Shown one piece after another: positions 1 through 8,502 of a stretch of DNA of 64,000 nucleotides. Within the stretch, counting starts at the first letter, position 1; the number at the start of each line of letters is the position of its first letter. The notes beneath the pieces are model-generated. The model saw only the letters and a program-made list of their open reading frames with translations. It made no database searches and was not told where the DNA came from. The DNA lies in contig CADACB010000001.1 of NCBI GenBank assembly GCA_902786345.1, forward strand, positions 49,588-113,587, read 5' to 3'. Made by a program: the position numbers and the translations under genes. The DNA comes from an uncultured Ruminococcus sp. (GTDB lineage Bacteria > Bacillota > Clostridia > Oscillospirales > Acutalibacteraceae).

Positions 1-610
1 CATTTGTTGCCGCAAGGGGTATGTTAAGCTCTTTTGAAAGCTTTATTAAATACGAATTTATGCGTTTCTGTTCATCAATACCATGATCCTGAAGACCAAG
101 AAAAAAGTTATTTTCACCAAATGTGCTTCTGTATTCAAGAGCTATGGCTTTTGCAGCATTATAGTCTCCTTTGATAAGCTCCCTTTGTATTTCTCCGTCA
201 AGAGATGCTGCAATTGCAATTATACCCTCATGATATTTTTTCAGCAGAGCTATATTCACCTTTGGCTTTTCAAATGATAACTTTGCCTTTGAAAGAGAAA
301 CCAGCTTTATGAGATTCTGATAACCAAGATCATTCTCACAAAGAAGTACAATTCGTCTGTCTATATCAAGATAGTAAGTACTTCTATCATGCTCCTCAGG
401 TTCAATATAAACATCACAGCCGATAATAGGTTTTATACCAGCTTCTTTGGCTGCCAAATAGAATTCTACTGCACCATACATTACTGCTTTATCCGTTATA
501 GCCAAAGCTGTCTGTCCAAGAAGTTTTGCCTGTCTTACAACCCTCTTTATTCTACACAGCCCTTCCAGCAAACTGTATTCGGTATGAACACACAAATGTA
601 CAAAGCTCAT
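1..610 (-). CDS. dnaE: DNA polymerase III alpha subunit DnaE, N-terminal part (cut by the window edge)
   Basis: About 203 N-terminal residues are visible; the gene runs off the left edge. It begins SFVHLCVHTEYSLLEG and continues with AITDKAVMYGAVEFY and GIKPIIGCDVY, the PHP domain that opens bacterial DnaE replicative polymerases. The ATG at 610 has an AGAGGGG ribosome binding site 6 bases upstream. In the family the PHP domain precedes the palm, thumb and fingers, which lie outside the window. The canonical metal ligands HLHxH and TDHG read HLCVH and TDKA here, so the PHP nuclease site looks degenerate, as it is in E. coli and B. subtilis DnaE. Identification is firm. Whether this is the main or a secondary replicase (PolC is not in view) cannot be told. 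Confidence 0.93.
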   Translation of the reverse strand, partial: MSFVHLCVHTEYSLLEGLCRIKRVVRQAKLLGQTALAITDKAVMYGAVEFYLAAKEAGIKPIIGCDVYIEPEEHDRSTYYLDIDRRIVLLCENDLGYQNLIKLVSLSKAKLSFEKPKVNIALLKKYHEGIIAIAASLDGEIQRELIKGDYNAAKAIALEYRSTFGENNFFLGLQDHGIDEQKRINSYLIKLSKELNIPLAATN

Positions 611-655
611 TCAATTCCCCTCTTGTATTAATTATCTTCATATAAACATTTGTAA

Positions 656-1777
656 TTATTTTCTGAAATACATATACACCTGGCATTTTATCATCCCATT
701 ATAAAGCTTCCTGCGTTTATCCGCAGGACGTCCGAAAATATTCTCAAAATTGTCGTCAGGACTGATTATACTATAGCTCCATCCCTCACGCTTAGGGAAT
801 TTTTCACCCATCACTTTATAAAGCTCTCTTGCCTGTTCCATATCAAGAAGTCTTTCACCATATGGCGGATTACATATAACTGCGGCACGCTCAAAGTCTT
901 CTTTGAAATCTCTTATATCACGTTTTGCAACGTGCACACGCTTTTCAACCCCTGCTTTTCTTGCATTTTCAAGTGTAAGTTCTACAGCCTCGTTATCTAT
1001 ATCATATCCATAAGCCTGAAAATCCGCATCAAGCCTTATCATATCCTGAGCACGCTGACGTTCATTACTCCACACAGAAGACGGAGAAGCACACCATTTT
1101 TCAGCTGCAAAGCTTCTTCTTAAACCCGGAGCTATATTAAGAGCTTTGAGTGCAGATTCTATCAATATCGTACCCGAACCGCAGAATGGATCTATTACGG
1201 TTGAAAACGGACGGACTCTTGAAATATCCGCCATTGCAGCCGCAAGAGTTTCTTTTATCGGAGCTGCTGCTGAATTTGCACGATAACCTCTTTTGTGAAG
1301 TCCCTGACCTGTAGTATCAAGCATAATGCTGCATTTATCTTTTATAATAAGAAACTGTATCTGATGTATACTGCCGCTTTCCTCAAGCCATGAGGTATGG
1401 TATGAATTACCCAGTCTTTTTGCGGCAGCCTTTTTTATAATTTTCTGACAATCCGGAACACTTGACAGCTTTGAGCTGACGCAATGCCCCTTAACTGGGA
1501 ACGCTTCTTTTTTACCGATAAAATTTTCCCAGCGGATTTTGTTTACGCCCTGAAACAGATCTTCAAAACTATAAACAGGAAATTCAGCCAGCAACAGCTG
1601 TATTCTTTCGGCATAGCGTGAGCATATATTTGCACGGGCAAGTGTATTGAAGTCTCCTTCAAACAGTACTCTTCCATTTTCTGCTCTGACGTTTTCAATA
1701 TCCAGTCTTTTAAGTTCATCTGCACATATTCCCTCAACACCCATCAGACAAGGTGCAGCAAATTCCATTTTTCCCAT
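656..1777 (-). CDS. ypsC: THUMP-domain class I rRNA guanine-N2 methyltransferase (RlmL/YpsC family)
   Basis: A SAM-dependent methyltransferase of about 373 residues. The N-terminal ferredoxin-like and THUMP region (about 1-160) should bind RNA. The Rossmann methyltransferase follows, with DPFCGSGT (about 196-203) as the SAM-binding loop and NPPYGERL (about 303-310) as the catalytic NPPY motif typical of N2-guanine or N6-adenine methylation. Family members modify 23S rRNA; the exact target here is inferred. I chose the ATG at 1777 because GGAGGAG lies 6 bases before it; the upstream in-frame ATGs overlap that site. It ends about 45 bp before the dnaE start, so the two may be cotranscribed. Confidence 0.88.
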   Translation of the reverse strand: MGKMEFAAPCLMGVEGICADELKRLDIENVRAENGRVLFEGDFNTLARANICSRYAERIQLLLAEFPVYSFEDLFQGVNKIRWENFIGKKEAFPVKGHCVSSKLSSVPDCQKIIKKAAAKRLGNSYHTSWLEESGSIHQIQFLIIKDKCSIMLDTTGQGLHKRGYRANSAAAPIKETLAAAMADISRVRPFSTVIDPFCGSGTILIESALKALNIAPGLRRSFAAEKWCASPSSVWSNERQRAQDMIRLDADFQAYGYDIDNEAVELTLENARKAGVEKRVHVAKRDIRDFKEDFERAAVICNPPYGERLLDMEQARELYKVMGEKFPKREGWSYSIISPDDNFENIFGRPADKRRKLYNGMIKCQVYMYFRK

Positions 1778-1934
1778 AGTGATCTCCTCCATCAATCTTT
1801 CATCACGTCACCCCCGATTCAGCAGCGTAAACATTCACTCACACCAATCCAAGCCTTTATGACGTTTAACAATAACTTACCTTTTATATACACAATCCAC
1901 CCTATCATTTTATAACATCATCCTTAAAAAATCA

Positions 1935-2118
1935 ACAACTACAGCCGCAACCGCGTGATCGCGAAGGAACTTGTCACGCTTTCGTTCGGCGGCTAGCTGC
2001 CGTGCCCATGTTTGCGTTTGCGTTCGCTCACGCTTCCTCTGATAATCCAAACCAAACATACGATGATCACGATTATCCCTTCCCCGCCCTCCTAAAGTCG
2101 TGCTTGCGGAAGGGTTTT
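1935..2118. other. GC-rich structured intergenic segment, possible ncRNA or dispersed repeat
   Basis: In the gene-free 1778-2470 interval this part is clearly GC-richer than the AT-rich flanks and has no credible ORF. It contains GATAATC...GATTATC (about 2041-2076) and CCCTTCC...GGAAGGG (2077-2114), the latter followed by TTTTGTT as in a plus-strand terminator. It could be a small RNA ending at that hairpin, a copy of an interspersed repeat, or a decayed insertion. I see nothing else in the rest of the interval except the terminator at 2344. Confidence 0.3.
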
Positions 2119-2343
2119 GTTCAAACAGTTAGTTAATTACAAAAAAACGGATAAATAAAACACTTCGTTTTTGTGTTGAAACAAATACCTAAGATTTGAG
2201 CATACGCATCTTGTGAGGAACAGGATATGTATATTTTTATTATTAATAAAAACAACTCAATTGTATGCATCAGGTTTGATAAATAGTTAACTTCGAATCA
2301 AATCAGAAGATAGAACCCAATAAAATTCCTACCGATACAAAAA

Positions 2344-2366
2344 GTGCTCAGCAAAAAGCTGAGCAC
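2344..2366 (-). terminator. Rho-independent terminator of the iron operon
   Basis: GTGCTCAGC and GCTGAGCAC form a perfect 9-bp stem with a 5-base loop. On the minus strand it is followed by CTTTTTG. It lies about 105 bp beyond the stop codon of the last gene, the FMN-binding lipoprotein. Confidence 0.8.
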
Positions 2367-2470
2367 AAAAACAATATTCAGGCACGGCAACCTTGACAAT
2401 GCATAATGTGTGAAATGTGTAAGCAACACAGGATACAACAAAAGAAGTAAACGAAATTATTAATTGTAAA

Positions 2471-2926
2471 TTAATTCGCAGCCTTGGCTTTTTCGAGAGC
2501 ATCATAGGCTGCTTCTTTAAATTCGGTATTGTTGATAGTTGCACCTGAGATGGCATCAACCATTTCGGGATCGTTGGTTTCAATAAGAGACTTGGCATAT
2601 TCATTGCAAGCCTTTACTGCCTTCTGGGCTTTGTTGTAAAAGTCCTGGTTGGCAATTTTTCCATCCTTCATACCATAACTGTCGTCCTTAAGAGTTCCGT
2701 CTTCTTCATAAGTATTGAACTCGCAAGCAGTTATTTCGTTGTCCTTGACGGTAATCTTGATGACACCATAACCGCTGCCGACATCCTCTGTTCCTTCTCC
2801 TGTCTGATAAACACCGCTCTTACCTTCGTAAACTCCATCCTTGTAGCTTGCAGGTGCTGAATTGCAGCTGCATAATGTAAACATTAATAATACTGCTATA
2901 GCTGATGTTATAATTTTCTTTTTCAT
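2471..2926 (-). CDS. FMN-binding domain lipoprotein, predicted covalently flavinylated
   Basis: A 151-residue exported protein. A short signal peptide ends in the lipobox LCSC (Cys21), so it should be anchored outside the membrane. The rest is one FMN-binding domain of the NqrC/RnfG/PplA type, ending in DAISGAT (124-130). This is the Dxx(S/T)GAT motif whose last Thr (Thr130) is flavinylated by ApbE in characterised relatives. It is the last gene of the iron operon, 14 bp after the ABC ATPase, with a GGGAGGG ribosome binding site. I infer that it passes electrons outside the cell to the iron-handling proteins, taking the place that thioredoxin-like proteins hold in the Campylobacter p19 locus. 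No ApbE gene is in the window. Confidence 0.88.
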   Translation of the reverse strand: MKKKIITSAIAVLLMFTLCSCNSAPASYKDGVYEGKSGVYQTGEGTEDVGSGYGVIKITVKDNEITACEFNTYEEDGTLKDDSYGMKDGKIANQDFYNKAQKAVKACNEYAKSLIETNDPEMVDAISGATINNTEFKEAAYDALEKAKAAN

Positions 2927-2940
2927 ATTGGCACCCTCCC

Positions 2941-3801
2941 TTATTTCTTGGATTTGCTGCCTTTTCTTGTTTTTCCTCTGGCTTTCATTGCGTCAGCCTT
3001 TCTGCCATTGTCTTCAGCTTTTTCTTTTTTTGCCTCGGGATTTTCTTCTGTGGTTTCAGCAGACTTTTTACTTCCAGAATCTGATATTCCGTTTTCCTGA
3101 GAACCGGAATTGTTTGCAGCAGCATTCTGTGAGTTGAAATTTTCATTCATAACCTCTTTGACAAGCTTGCCGTGATCAAGAATTATCGTCCTCTGGGCAA
3201 CTTCGGCAACCTCGGGGTCGTGAGTAACAACAATGAGTGTTGTACCCTCGTTGTGAAGCTGACGGAAAAGATCAAGCACAATATTCTCGTTGGCTTCATC
3301 AAGGTTTCCTGTAGGTTCATCCGCAAGTATGATCTCAGGATGATTTATAAGTGCCCTTGCTATACACACTCTCTGCTGCTCACCACCGGAAAGCTGACTG
3401 GGAAGATGCTTTGCTCTGTCGGCTAAGCCTACTCGCTCAAGAGCTTCAAGCGCTTCTTTTTCATCAGGCATACTGTGATAATATTGTGCAAGCATTACAT
3501 TTTCAACAGCTGTAAGATAATTCACAAGGTGGAACTGCTGAAAGATAAGTCCTATCTTATCTCTTCGTATTTCGGTAAGCTTTTTGGAACTGACCTTTGA
3601 AATATCAACATCATCAAGCAGAACTTCTCCCAAGGATGCTTTGTCCATACAGCCTATTATATTCATCATTGTGCTTTTACCCGAACCGGAAGGTCCCATT
3701 ATGGCAACCCACTCGCCTGTGTCAACAGTCAGGCTTACATTATCGAGTGCCTTAAGGCTTCCGTAGATCTTTGAAACACCTTTTATTTCCAAAAGACTCA
3801 T
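2941..3801 (-). CDS. ABC transporter ATP-binding protein (MacB/LolD type) with a long charged tail
   Basis: A 286-residue ATPase. Walker A is GPSGSGKST (36-44), the signature is LSGGEQQRV, Walker B is IILADEPTGNLD and the H-loop is VVTHD. That is the MacB/LolD class, which works with FtsX-fold permeases; two of these are encoded immediately upstream. The ATPase core ends near residue 220. The last 65 residues are a low-complexity tail rich in Asn, Ser, Lys and Glu, ending KTRKGSKSKK, which usual family members lack. The start at 3801 has AAGGAG upstream. The role is inferred from context: energising the iron/redox permease complex rather than drug export. Confidence 0.9.
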   Translation of the reverse strand: MSLLEIKGVSKIYGSLKALDNVSLTVDTGEWVAIMGPSGSGKSTMMNIIGCMDKASLGEVLLDDVDISKVSSKKLTEIRRDKIGLIFQQFHLVNYLTAVENVMLAQYYHSMPDEKEALEALERVGLADRAKHLPSQLSGGEQQRVCIARALINHPEIILADEPTGNLDEANENIVLDLFRQLHNEGTTLIVVTHDPEVAEVAQRTIILDHGKLVKEVMNENFNSQNAAANNSGSQENGISDSGSKKSAETTEENPEAKKEKAEDNGRKADAMKARGKTRKGSKSKK

Positions 3802-3824
3802 TCTGTATTTCTCCTTGCTATATT

Positions 3825-4994
3825 TTATTCACCCTTGAGTACAAGAGCAGGATCTACATCTGCGGCACTTCTTACAGGCAGCAGGCAGGCAATTGCCGTT
3901 ACAGCCACAGAAGCAACCAGCGTTAACGGTATAAGCAGCGGCTGGAAGGTGATGGAACTGTTAAACACATTTCTGCTTACAAGCTCGGCAAAGAAATATC
4001 CCAAAACAGAACCAAGAAGTCCGCCGATACCTCCAAGCATCATACCCTCTCCCATAAAGCCGCCGATAATGCTCTTATTTGAGGCACCCAACGCTTTTCT
4101 TAAGCCGATTTCCTTTCTTCGCTCAGTCACGACTGCCGTCATTGTGGTTGCAACACAGATCATCGTTAACAACAAAACAACGATCGTTACTATCAAAACA
4201 AGCGACTGAAGCTTTGTAAGAACCGTTGTTTCAGACTGAGTAACACGCTTTACAAGACGTGCCGAAAGACTGCCGACGGAATTATTTATTTTATTTGCGT
4301 AATCATTAAGCTCATCCTGAGAAGCAGAAACACTAAGCTCAACCATATCATATGATGTATTCTTTTCTGTAAGAGAAGCCATATCCTCAAGTGAAATGAA
4401 TATGTAATTTTCCTCAGAGCCACCTGTATCAAGCACACCTGTTACAGTGAAGGCGAGCTCATTTTTATTTTGAGGAGCATTATTGTTCTCGTTTGACACA
4501 CCCTCATCTTCCTCAGCGTAAGCAAGCTTCATCTCATCACCCACCGAAACACCGTATGTTTCGGCAATATCCTTGCCAACAAGAATCTGTCCGTTCTTTT
4601 CCGGCCACGCACCGTTTACATACCAATAAGGACTTGTTGCTTTTGCACCGCTCATATTTGTAGCGGCTGCGATAACCGGACGTTCATTTATAAGAACTGT
4701 TTCATATTTGTATGGCGCTGTACCCACTATATTTTTTTCATTGATAACATTAACAGCCTTCTTAGTGTCAGCAGCCGTAATACCTGCGGAATCACCTGAG
4801 GGAAGGAATATCATATTTGCACCGTAGCTTCTGAATTGTTCTCCCATCTGTCTTGGAACATCATAATATATTGTCACAAGGCCTGAAAGTATAGTTGCTC
4901 CTACCATTATCGCCAACAGAGTTACAATCATTCTGGAACGACGACGCAAGAGTGACGCTGTTATCATACGAAAGAACATATTTTGTTTTTTCAT
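3825..4994 (-). CDS. FtsX/MacB-type ABC permease, second of a pair
   Basis: About 389 residues. One N-terminal membrane segment is followed by an extracytoplasmic MacB-like periplasmic core domain (about 50-240), then three C-terminal membrane helices with the FtsX-typical ERRKEIGLRKALGAS between them. This is the usual MacB/FtsX permease layout. It pairs with the permease upstream, which suggests a heterodimeric transporter with the downstream ATPase. The start at 4994 is chosen because GGAG lies 6 bases before it; an upstream in-frame start has no such site. Orthologous context (Campylobacter Cj1661/Cj1662-like genes in the p19 operon) links it to iron. The substrate is not evident from sequence. 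Confidence 0.88.
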   Translation of the reverse strand: MKKQNMFFRMITASLLRRRSRMIVTLLAIMVGATILSGLVTIYYDVPRQMGEQFRSYGANMIFLPSGDSAGITAADTKKAVNVINEKNIVGTAPYKYETVLINERPVIAAATNMSGAKATSPYWYVNGAWPEKNGQILVGKDIAETYGVSVGDEMKLAYAEEDEGVSNENNNAPQNKNELAFTVTGVLDTGGSEENYIFISLEDMASLTEKNTSYDMVELSVSASQDELNDYANKINNSVGSLSARLVKRVTQSETTVLTKLQSLVLIVTIVVLLLTMICVATTMTAVVTERRKEIGLRKALGASNKSIIGGFMGEGMMLGGIGGLLGSVLGYFFAELVSRNVFNSSITFQPLLIPLTLVASVAVTAIACLLPVRSAADVDPALVLKGE

Positions 4995-5014
4995 AGTAAA
5001 CTCCAATCATATCA

Positions 5015-6304
5015 TTATCTGCCGTGAAGCACCTCTGCCGGACGAAGTCTAAGCAGCATTCTGATTGCCGGAAGGCTTCCTGCAAGTGTAACGGCTGTGA
5101 TCAACACTGCAACTATCGGCACAACCATAAGCTTCATTTCTATTTCAGATCCAAAAACACTCTGACCTATAATCTGTGCAAAACCATAGCCTGCAAAATA
5201 TCCTGCAACACCGCCCACAACTGCCGTGAGCATAATTTCTGTAAGCACAACTCCCAGAACAGAGCTGTCCTTTGCACCAATAGCCTTCATAAGTCCTATC
5301 TCATTACTTCTTTCCATAACGCTTGCAGTAACAAGGTTTGAAATTCCGAGAGCAGAACCTATAAGACTGAATATGGTTATAAGAATCATAAGCAACTGAG
5401 TCTTATCCATAATAGCACCCTCAGATTCAGCCACCTGACGCACAGGAGCTGCAACCGAATTGGTTATTACTTCCTGTATCTGGTAACAGATTGAGCTGAC
5501 ATATGCAGTGCAGTACCACGTTTCATAATCGGTAACTGAAAGTGATTCCGGACCGTTTTTTGCTGCCTTTCTTGAAAGCTCGTTATCAGGGGTTGTAAGT
5601 GCACTTACCTCAATGCTGCTTATAAGTCCACTGCAATCCGCAAGTTGCTGAGCCGCCGGAAGGGTTGTATAAATATAATCATCCTCATCTCCGCCTGCAT
5701 CATATATTCCGATCACCCTGAGCTGTCTGCTGCCGTTGTCGGTGCTGACTGTTATGGTACTGCCTATCCTGAGGTTTTCCTTTTCAGCAAGAAGCTTTCC
5801 TACCATAGCCTCATTTTCAGAACCTTGTTTCTGTTCGTCAAGCCAGTTGCCCTCAGTAAGATCCCACCACGTTCTCAAGTTTGCTATTCCCGTATCAAGA
5901 GTTTCACCGGTTGCAAGCTCCATATGATGATTGAACCATGTTCCTACAAGTTTTGCTTCGTCTTCTCCGATCCTCACTCTTGTGTCAATAAACGGAGTAT
6001 AGTCAACAATATTAAATGCCCAAAAGATAGTTTTTATATTTCCAAGTTCGTCCTCTTTAAGATGTGCACTTTTAACATCACTTTCATCTATATCATACAT
6101 TTCTTCAATGATAGAGCTGTTTTTAGGCTTTACGGTTATATTCGCACCATATGCCTTAAGCTCCTGATTCACCTTATCTCCGACATCAAACATTACATTC
6201 AACATTGCCGTTGCCAGAGACGCACCAAGCATTATGGTAAAGGCAATCATCAGCATTTTTCCCTTCTGCCTGAAAAACGCTCCTCTTAACATTCTGAAAA
6301 ACAC
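5015..6304 (-). CDS. FtsX/MacB-type ABC permease, first of a pair
   Basis: A 429-residue permease with the same architecture as its downstream neighbour: an N-terminal helix, a large extracytoplasmic domain (about 45-300) and three C-terminal helices around ERSNEIGLMKAIGAKD. It starts at a GTG (6304) with GAGGAGG 7 bases upstream. It lies 12 bp after the DUF2318 gene and 20 bp before the second permease, so it is clearly cotranscribed. The extracytoplasmic domain has a cluster around the sequence TWYCTAYVSSICYQ, with two Cys that might matter for metal or redox contact. That last point is speculation. Confidence 0.88.
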   Translation of the reverse strand: MFFRMLRGAFFRQKGKMLMIAFTIMLGASLATAMLNVMFDVGDKVNQELKAYGANITVKPKNSSIIEEMYDIDESDVKSAHLKEDELGNIKTIFWAFNIVDYTPFIDTRVRIGEDEAKLVGTWFNHHMELATGETLDTGIANLRTWWDLTEGNWLDEQKQGSENEAMVGKLLAEKENLRIGSTITVSTDNGSRQLRVIGIYDAGGDEDDYIYTTLPAAQQLADCSGLISSIEVSALTTPDNELSRKAAKNGPESLSVTDYETWYCTAYVSSICYQIQEVITNSVAAPVRQVAESEGAIMDKTQLLMILITIFSLIGSALGISNLVTASVMERSNEIGLMKAIGAKDSSVLGVVLTEIMLTAVVGGVAGYFAGYGFAQIIGQSVFGSEIEMKLMVVPIVAVLITAVTLAGSLPAIRMLLRLRPAEVLHGR

Positions 6305-6316
6305 TCTGACGCCTCC

Positions 6317-7585
6317 TCAGCTTTTGAATTTTTTCTCGTGTTCTACAAGCGTTGAGATCGGCACAATAATATATCCGTCCTCGATCTTATAGTCTATAAC
6401 TATGGGATTACATCCTCCCTTGAAGCCGATAGTATTTATATTCATAACAACATCACACAACTTGCATACGATCTGTCCGTTTCTTTCATAATAGCCTGTT
6501 TCTCCGCAGATGTCACAAGCATCAAGACCAACACCGTATGCCTTTGAATTTGGCTTCTTTATGACGATAAAGCGGACATTTCTGTTGTTATTGGTTTTGT
6601 ATGCAAAGCGGTGAAGATGTCCGTCTTCAACCTGTTCAAAGGGAATATAAAGGCTATCGTTCCTTATTTCACAATCCTCAACAGGCGAAAGCACAACTGC
6701 CTGATTATCTATTGCATAAACGACCGTAAGATTAAGCACACTTATTGCCGCACACACAGCCATAACAACCGCATATCTTCTGCTGCTTCTCATACCTGCT
6801 CGTATTTTTCTGTGCTGTGCAGGATTGCTGTATTCCTGAGTTACTCTGATATTTCTAAAAAACAGTATTGCAGCAGCAGCCACAGCCAATGCAATTGCTG
6901 CATAAATAAACCAGTTACTGTTATTCTGCAAATTCTTTGTTATCTCAAAAACAGGCTTTCTCATCGGGCTATTCATTTTTATCATTCTTTTTGAAAGCAA
7001 AATATTGAAGAAATTTCCAAGAAAGCTTATAACGATAAGACAAGAGGCCACTCTCATAAAAATCGCATTATGAAGCTTTGGCAGTCTCACCATAATCCTG
7101 TACATAATCATACAGGAAACAAATATCAACAGCAATCCAAGGAGATAGCCAATGAATCTGTAAAGAAAATCCGTTGAGAATACCGAATTATTTGACAAAT
7201 CAAAGTTTGACGGATAAGCGATAACATCAGGCAACTCATAAAACCACAGATATCCTATGAAGCTTGCACCAAGAACTGAAGCGATATATTCGCCGGGCTT
7301 TCTTGTCAGCTTGCGAATCGGACCTATAGTCATTATTATAAACAAGCCGAATATTATGAACAGTACAATAAGTGTTCGAAGATTCCACCCGTTCATATCA
7401 AAACGTTTTGTATGATTTTTTATGTAGGACATTACCGCCGCCGCAATAAGTCCAGCTGCACAACCGATGAACATTGCGAGCTTGCCTTTTTTTTCGTAAA
7501 ATACTTTCATAAAAGCAAACAATACACCCGTGATTATTCCGAGTATCACTGTGCTTTCCGTAACCATAAATAAATATTTTAGCAT
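6317..7585 (-). CDS. DUF2318 Fe-S-type polytopic membrane protein
   Basis: About 422 residues. Around nine hydrophobic segments fill the first three quarters. The C-terminal soluble domain has CDICGETGYY, CKLC and a further GGCNP, the Cys pattern of DUF2318, a family annotated as Fe-S containing and found beside FTR1/P19 iron systems (for example Campylobacter Cj1660). I infer that it carries electrons across the membrane to extracytoplasmic partners. The start at 7585 (MLKYLF) has GGGG 7 bases upstream. A hairpin lies between it and the P19 gene, so expression may be lower than that of the first two genes. Confidence 0.87.
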   Translation of the reverse strand: MLKYLFMVTESTVILGIITGVLFAFMKVFYEKKGKLAMFIGCAAGLIAAAVMSYIKNHTKRFDMNGWNLRTLIVLFIIFGLFIIMTIGPIRKLTRKPGEYIASVLGASFIGYLWFYELPDVIAYPSNFDLSNNSVFSTDFLYRFIGYLLGLLLIFVSCMIMYRIMVRLPKLHNAIFMRVASCLIVISFLGNFFNILLSKRMIKMNSPMRKPVFEITKNLQNNSNWFIYAAIALAVAAAAILFFRNIRVTQEYSNPAQHRKIRAGMRSSRRYAVVMAVCAAISVLNLTVVYAIDNQAVVLSPVEDCEIRNDSLYIPFEQVEDGHLHRFAYKTNNNRNVRFIVIKKPNSKAYGVGLDACDICGETGYYERNGQIVCKLCDVVMNINTIGFKGGCNPIVIDYKIEDGYIIVPISTLVEHEKKFKS

Positions 7586-7677
7586 ATATATACCCCAAAA
7601 TTTTTTATGCACCAGCAAGTCTTCGTTTAAGGCATAATGTTTAATATATCTAACAGTATGCCTTATAACGCAAAAGT

Positions 7678-7711
7678 GTGATAACAGTATCAGAGAACAC
7701 TGTTATCACAA
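7678..7711 (-). terminator. Intra-operon hairpin, probable attenuator
   Basis: TGTGATAACAGT and ACTGTTATCACA form a 12-bp stem with a 10-base loop, between the P19 and DUF2318 genes. The following minus-strand CACTTTTGCG is a weak U-tract, so partial termination or 3' end protection of the ftr1-p19 mRNA is more likely than a full stop. Confidence 0.55.
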
Positions 7712-7733
7712 TTAAGCTTAAATTATGAATGTA

Positions 7734-8426
7734 TTACCATTCCTGAACTGTGTAATCCCAGTTGTCAAATGTAACTGTGATTGGTTCTTCCCAGAAACGA
7801 CCCTTAACACCTGTTTCTTCATCAACGTGAAGGAGATAACCGTTTTCGATCGGGCTGTGGAGTGTGAATGTAAGCTTATAAGTATCAGCCTTATCAAGCT
7901 TTATGTTTGCACCGTAGTGAGGACCATCATCAGCGTTCATTACCATAAATGTACCTGCTGCCGCCTCTTTATTGTCAGAACCTTCTACCTTATAGTCAAC
8001 TGTAAGATATGGGATCCAGTCGCCCTTACCAAAGCCAAGCTCATTCTCAAGAGCAGATATGTCAGCCTCAAGGTGAATGTTATAGCCTTCTGCCGAAATA
8101 TCATTCTGACCGTTACCCTTCATATCAACAGGCTGGAAATAAACTGCTGCGATGTGGATGGGAGCTTCTGTAAGATCCTTTTCACCGATCGGAAGCTCTG
8201 TAAAGCCTGCATTCTCATCAGGAGCAGCTGCTGAAGCGTCTGCGGTTGACTCAGCATTGCTTTCAGGAGCACCGTCCTCTTTGCTTGCTGCTGTTGAACT
8301 TGTTGTTGAAGCTGCTGATGCCTTTGAAGCCTGTGAGCTTGAACTGTCTGAGCTGTTTGAGCAAGCTGCAAGAGCTGTGATCATTACTGCTGAAAGCAGC
8401 ACTGCAAATATTTTCTTTGCTTTCAT
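7734..8426 (-). CDS. P19/Tp34 family metal-binding lipoprotein (iron transport)
   Basis: A 230-residue exported lipoprotein. The lipobox ends ALAAC (Cys22) and is followed by a Ser/Ala-rich linker (23-75) and one immunoglobulin-like P19/Tp34 domain. The metal ligands known from Campylobacter P19 are all in place: His118-x-Glu120 (IHLE), Met163-x6-His170 (VMNADDGPH) and His190 (FTLHSP). In that family the site holds Cu and binds Fe, and the protein delivers iron to FTR1. The linker is a Gram-positive adaptation for spanning from a lipid anchor. It sits directly downstream of the FTR1 gene with an AAGGAG site at its start. Confidence 0.92.
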   Translation of the reverse strand: MKAKKIFAVLLSAVMITALAACSNSSDSSSSQASKASAASTTSSTAASKEDGAPESNAESTADASAAAPDENAGFTELPIGEKDLTEAPIHIAAVYFQPVDMKGNGQNDISAEGYNIHLEADISALENELGFGKGDWIPYLTVDYKVEGSDNKEAAAGTFMVMNADDGPHYGANIKLDKADTYKLTFTLHSPIENGYLLHVDEETGVKGRFWEEPITVTFDNWDYTVQEW

Positions 8427-8502
8427 TTCTATTCTCTCCTTAAAATTTTTATAATCAATTCCGTGTTTTTATACGGAATCAATAAACTTGTTGATACAGC
8501 AT

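Noticed and set aside
2329-2604. 91-residue minus-strand ORF next to the FMN-binding gene
   Set aside because: It overlaps the FMN-binding gene in another frame and runs through the operon terminator.
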